Shown here one piece after another: positions 60,762 through 64,000 of a stretch of 64,000 bases of DNA. The DNA comes from Symbiodinium natans. Taxonomy: Eukaryota; Sar; Dinophyceae; Suessiales; Symbiodiniaceae. The stretch covers positions 186,001-250,000 of the forward strand of contig CAJNDS010002432.1 of assembly GCA_905221605.1 (NCBI GenBank). Direction: 5' to 3'. A program made the translations under genes and the position numbers. Each line of letters begins with the position of its first letter. The stretch's first letter is position 1. The notes beneath the pieces were generated by a model, which worked only from the letters and a program-made list of their open reading frames with translations, did no database searches and was not told where the DNA came from.

Positions 60762-60793
60762 ACCCTAAACCCTAAACCCTAAACCCTAAACCA
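60762..60793. repeat. Telomeric repeat tract AACCCTA
   Basis: Just over four perfect CCCTAAA units, directly beyond the 3' end of a minus-strand exon frame. Confidence 0.95.
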
Positions 60794-61900
60794 GAACAAG
60801 CGCACGGCAAATCGGATTGGTCCGGCCTGCAGGGCAGCTGTCTGCACCTGGAACCCAAGAAGCGAAGCAGGCAAGGAAGGCATACTGTGTGTAACAAGGC
60901 CAGCCTATGGATGACCTAAGGTTTGCACGTCCCTCAAACTGCGGAAGCTCTCCATGGCGTGCTTGATACGCCTCAACCTGATACGCAAAAAGAGCTTCCG
61001 CCAGCCCACGCACATTGCAGCGCTCCCGGCCCGTGAGGGTGGTCATCTTCCAAAATGGATCGTGACCCTGTCGGTGTACCTGGGACTCAGTGTCTCCCCT
61101 AACAATTCCTGACAAAAAGTGGCAAAGCCAAAATCAAGGTCGCGACCCCTCGCAAGGCCTCGGGCCAAACCCGGGCTTCAGGACGGTTCTCCGAGCTCTT
61201 GACAAAGTGAGCCGGGTGAGGTCTGCACCCGTTAAGATTTGGCAGCCTCGCTCACGGATGACTGGGTCATGAACCTTCCTGTCACTTCGAGGATTGCTTG
61301 AGTTCTATATATTCACGCACACACAGAACATTTGCTGATGTGGCCAGAGGCGCCCCCAGGCCTTTGTTCGTCGCGTTCCATGCTTCGCTTCACGGCCTGG
61401 CCTCCTGACAAGGTGATGCGAATGGGAAAGACAACGGTCGGCTCAAGAGGTCGCCTTGTTGGGGGGGGGGTCTCCAGCACAGCATTATTGTAGCATACTG
61501 CAGCATGCTGTAGCAGAGTGTAGCATACCAAAGCATACGAACACCACCAGAGGTGGGGGAGAGCACTCTGTGTTAGGAGACTCTTAGAGCCGGACCCCGG
61601 TAGCGCTCCAACAGCCGGGCCCCGGACTCCCAGCTACACCTTACGAAGTGCACAAGGTTTGGGATGTTTGGGCAGTTTGGGCAGTTTGGGGCATTCGGGG
61701 GGAAGGAGGGAGGGGGGGAGGGAGAGGAGGGAGAGGAGGGGTGCCACAGCATCGCAACTGCCGGGCTCCGAACACGTGGCGAAGTGCCTCTAGGCAATGG
61801 TGCTGCCTCGCAAGAAACAAATACATCACGCCGGGCAACCTAAGCTACAGACTCTTACCATGACTTGGGCAGCAGCACAAGGTTGTGATCCAAGTTCAGG
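60794..61900 (-). CDS. Unrecognised exons
   Basis: The frame at 61115-60786 contains ERCNVRGLAEALFAYQVEAY followed by QARHGELPQFEG, which reads like a conserved helix. PTVVFPIRITLSGGQAVKRS (about 61440-61380) may be an earlier exon. A G-rich patch lies at 61690-61740. Family unknown. Confidence 0.35.
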
Positions 61901-62439
61901 AACACTGTCTGCACGAGATGCTTGACCTCACATGATCACTCTGAGCAGGATGCCAGAGATGGTCTTACAACATGAAAGACCAAAACGTTAGGGATCTCAG
62001 CACTCAACGAGGTCTTCATCTAGGATCTGCTTGTATCGCTGACCTTCCACACCGTGGGCATGTTCACAACCAGATGAGCAGGTGGTCTGGCCTCGCTCCT
62101 CGCCGACCTTCAAAAGGAAGAACCATATTATTGTTATTCCTATTACGATTATGATGATTTTTACTATTACTACTATTAGAGATATTATTTTTACAGTCAG
62201 TTCATGGCATGCAGGCGCTGTGCCATCGGCCTGCGCACCAGCGATCAGATTCCGAAGGGCTGCACAGGCCTAAAACGAGGCTTGGGGAGCTGACGACTTG
62301 GAACGATGATTTTGACATCAAAAAAAGTGAGGCAGGGTGGGCTCCACGCTGGCTCCACGACTGTGATCTCCTCTGCCAACAAGGGAAGGAAGGCTATGGA
62401 AAGCTTTGTGAAAGCTCACTTCCTCCCTCGCCAAATCAT

Positions 62440-63420
62440 CAATGAAGGCACGCTAGGCATGCTGAGCTCCAAACCTTCTTGTGAGCTTCAATGGCATTGC
62501 ACAGCCGACTGACAGCCTCCGCCTGCAGAATCTCGTCGTGACATTCCTCTGAATCTTTGCTGATGATGAGCATGTTGTTGTAGCAAAGTCTGCGCAGCTG
62601 GCAAAAGCAGCGTCCTCGATGCGCTCCGAGCTAACCGATGACATGTTCATCAAGGCACTGCATGCTTGTCGGCGCCTGGCATGCTTGAAGAATTTTAGGA
62701 CGCGTCTGAGAGCATCTAACGCGGGCAGGGCTTGCACTCGAATGTCCTCATGTCGCGCCAGAGCGTTGGAAACCTAAGGACCGGCAATGACCAGTACCGA
62801 TCCCCCCAATGCTGAGGAATTGCGAGTTGTCACACCAGGCGTTACGGTCGTTCATTCATGCACCTTTTAACTTTCAGCACCTATAGCCAATTGCTACGCT
62901 GTCCACCAGCCTTCTCATACACGTGCTTGCGGAGTGTGTGTCAGTGGACACGAAGAACGTGGACAGGCTCCACTGTGTTAAAACAATGTTGGAGTATTGG
63001 TTCTTGCGTTGCAAAAGCAGAAAGAGTCCTGCCGTAGTTCTCAGGCAGCAAAGCAGCTAGGAAGGCGCTGGGCTTTATCACTTTTCTCAATGCTCCAGTG
63101 TGACGACTAGGCCATCCCATGCAAATGTTCCTAAACATCCCGAAACATCCTAAACCAAAACCAACAGGTAAGGCTCTGAGGTCCATGCCCGTGCCGCACC
63201 ACCAGCCGTGACCGTTTGAACCTGCACAGTCATCCAAACAAGGTTTCGGCCTTAAGGTTTACACCGGTTTGGGCTTCAGAATCCAGCCTTAAAGTCGTCG
63301 CTGTAGGCACACAAATTCCGCAAGGCTCCACAACCATTTTCTTGAAGTCGAGGGTCCATCTCAGTTCACCAGATGCACGTGCGTGTGTAGCGCTGCAGGA
63401 GCATAAATTACTGTAGTACC
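62440..63420 (-). CDS. Unrecognised gene with a HEAT/armadillo-like segment
   Basis: Exon-like segments in order: TLDFKKMVVEPCGICVPTAT (about 63355-63300); ALRKVIKPSAFLAALLPENY with FATQEPILQHCFNTVEP (about 63095-62955); ARHEDIRVQALPALDALRRV followed by LKFFKHARRRQACSALMN (62765-62650), which has the look of a HEAT or armadillo helix pair; then SSERIEDAAFASC. Strand agrees with the rest. No family assigned. Confidence 0.4.
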
Positions 63421-63784
63421 GGCGAAGACCCCAAACAGCATGGACGAAAACAATTTTGCGGAGGCAACACCCGGCTCTAGGGCCGCGTTCCAGCCCGCAG
63501 GCCCCCAGCTCGGGAGCCGCGTTCCACCCCAGCCAGGCGCATTCATTCCTCTTTTGATCTGAGGAGAGGACGCCAAACGTTGCTGCTTTGGGGAGCCAGC
63601 ACGAAAAAAAGTGCAAACATGAGTATGAAGATGCCTGGGGGGGCCGCATCCTTCGAGCCCTTTTGTCCCACGGCTGTTTTGGAGTGCTGCATAGATGGAG
63701 CTGGTGGTGCGGAGAGGATGCGCGAGCAATGCTATTAAAATAATGGGAACATCGAGCCAGCCTACGCAAAGAATGTACCAGCGT

Positions 63785-64000
63785 GTGACTGATGTGATAA
63801 TAGCAACAACATGGCAATCAGCGTGGAAATACTAGCAATAATAATGGAAGCAATAACAAATAACAACAATAATAGCAATAACAGTAAAATAATAGTAGCA
63901 ATCGAAATAGCAACAATAACAGCAATAACAACAACAAGAAGAGTAGTAACAGTAATATTGTATCAACGAGAAAACAGTGACAACAGCAATCATGATGATG
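63785..64000. repeat. AAC/AAT trinucleotide-rich tract
   Basis: AATAACAAC, AGCAATAAC-type imperfect repeat to the window end. Confidence 0.9.

Overview
This window looks like nuclear DNA of a dinoflagellate, most probably a Symbiodiniaceae-type alga. The reasons are eukaryotic genes broken into many short exons, introns that start with GT but also with GC and GA, acceptors of the form AG|G, interstitial TTTAGGG-type telomeric repeats, J-domain and HAD-like proteins of a kind common in these genomes, and a Ty1/copia-like element remnant. No prokaryotic operon, rRNA, tRNA or CRISPR array was recognised. Most long open frames are antisense shadows or simple-sequence artefacts; the genes below were pieced together from exons by conserved motifs, so most outer boundaries are approximate.

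Every gene I can anchor by homology lies on the minus strand. From right to left: an armadillo-repeat protein (about 54.35-52.02 kb), a DHHC palmitoyltransferase (51.12-48.7), a two-domain PDI/thioredoxin protein (39.96-37.6), a decayed copia-like retroelement (35.7-33.15), a prolyl-tRNA synthetase spread over 7.5 kb (32.2-24.7) with an intronless J-domain gene inside one of its introns (28.3-26.7), an unrecognised multi-exon gene (24.2-20.96), a zinc-finger protein with two AN1 fingers and a RanBP2-type finger (20.77-17.15) that has a sulfur dioxygenase gene of the Blh/ETHE1 type inside a large intron (19.84-18.32), an AAA+ ATPase (15.1-14.5), a HAD-like protein (13.5-10.9), a GPN3-type GTPase (9.77-8.1) and a PI4-kinase-like gene running off the left edge (2.56-1). 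This is a one-way gene array. Short tracts of TTTAGGG/CCCTAAA sit at several gene junctions (3.74-4.06, 20.92, 24.30, 37.51, 48.63 and 60.76 kb).

Other non-genic structure: a roughly 0.7 kb CTA/GAACTA microsatellite inside a PI4-kinase intron; a 2.15 kb AT-rich block (4.88-7.04 kb) bounded by inverted repeats and containing a large foldback and a 285-bp tandem repeat; a 108-bp terminal-inverted-repeat element at 28.78 kb; TATC/TACG/CA microsatellites; a 10-bp array at 54.72 kb; and a palindromic minisatellite at 59.15-59.85 kb.

The genes do not form a pathway. They cover housekeeping (proline charging, RNA polymerase assembly GTPase, protein folding, palmitoylation, ubiquitin-linked zinc fingers, persulfide oxidation). 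The points of most interest are the two genes nested in the same orientation inside introns of other genes, the telomere-repeat tracts between genes, and the AT-rich inverted-repeat block.
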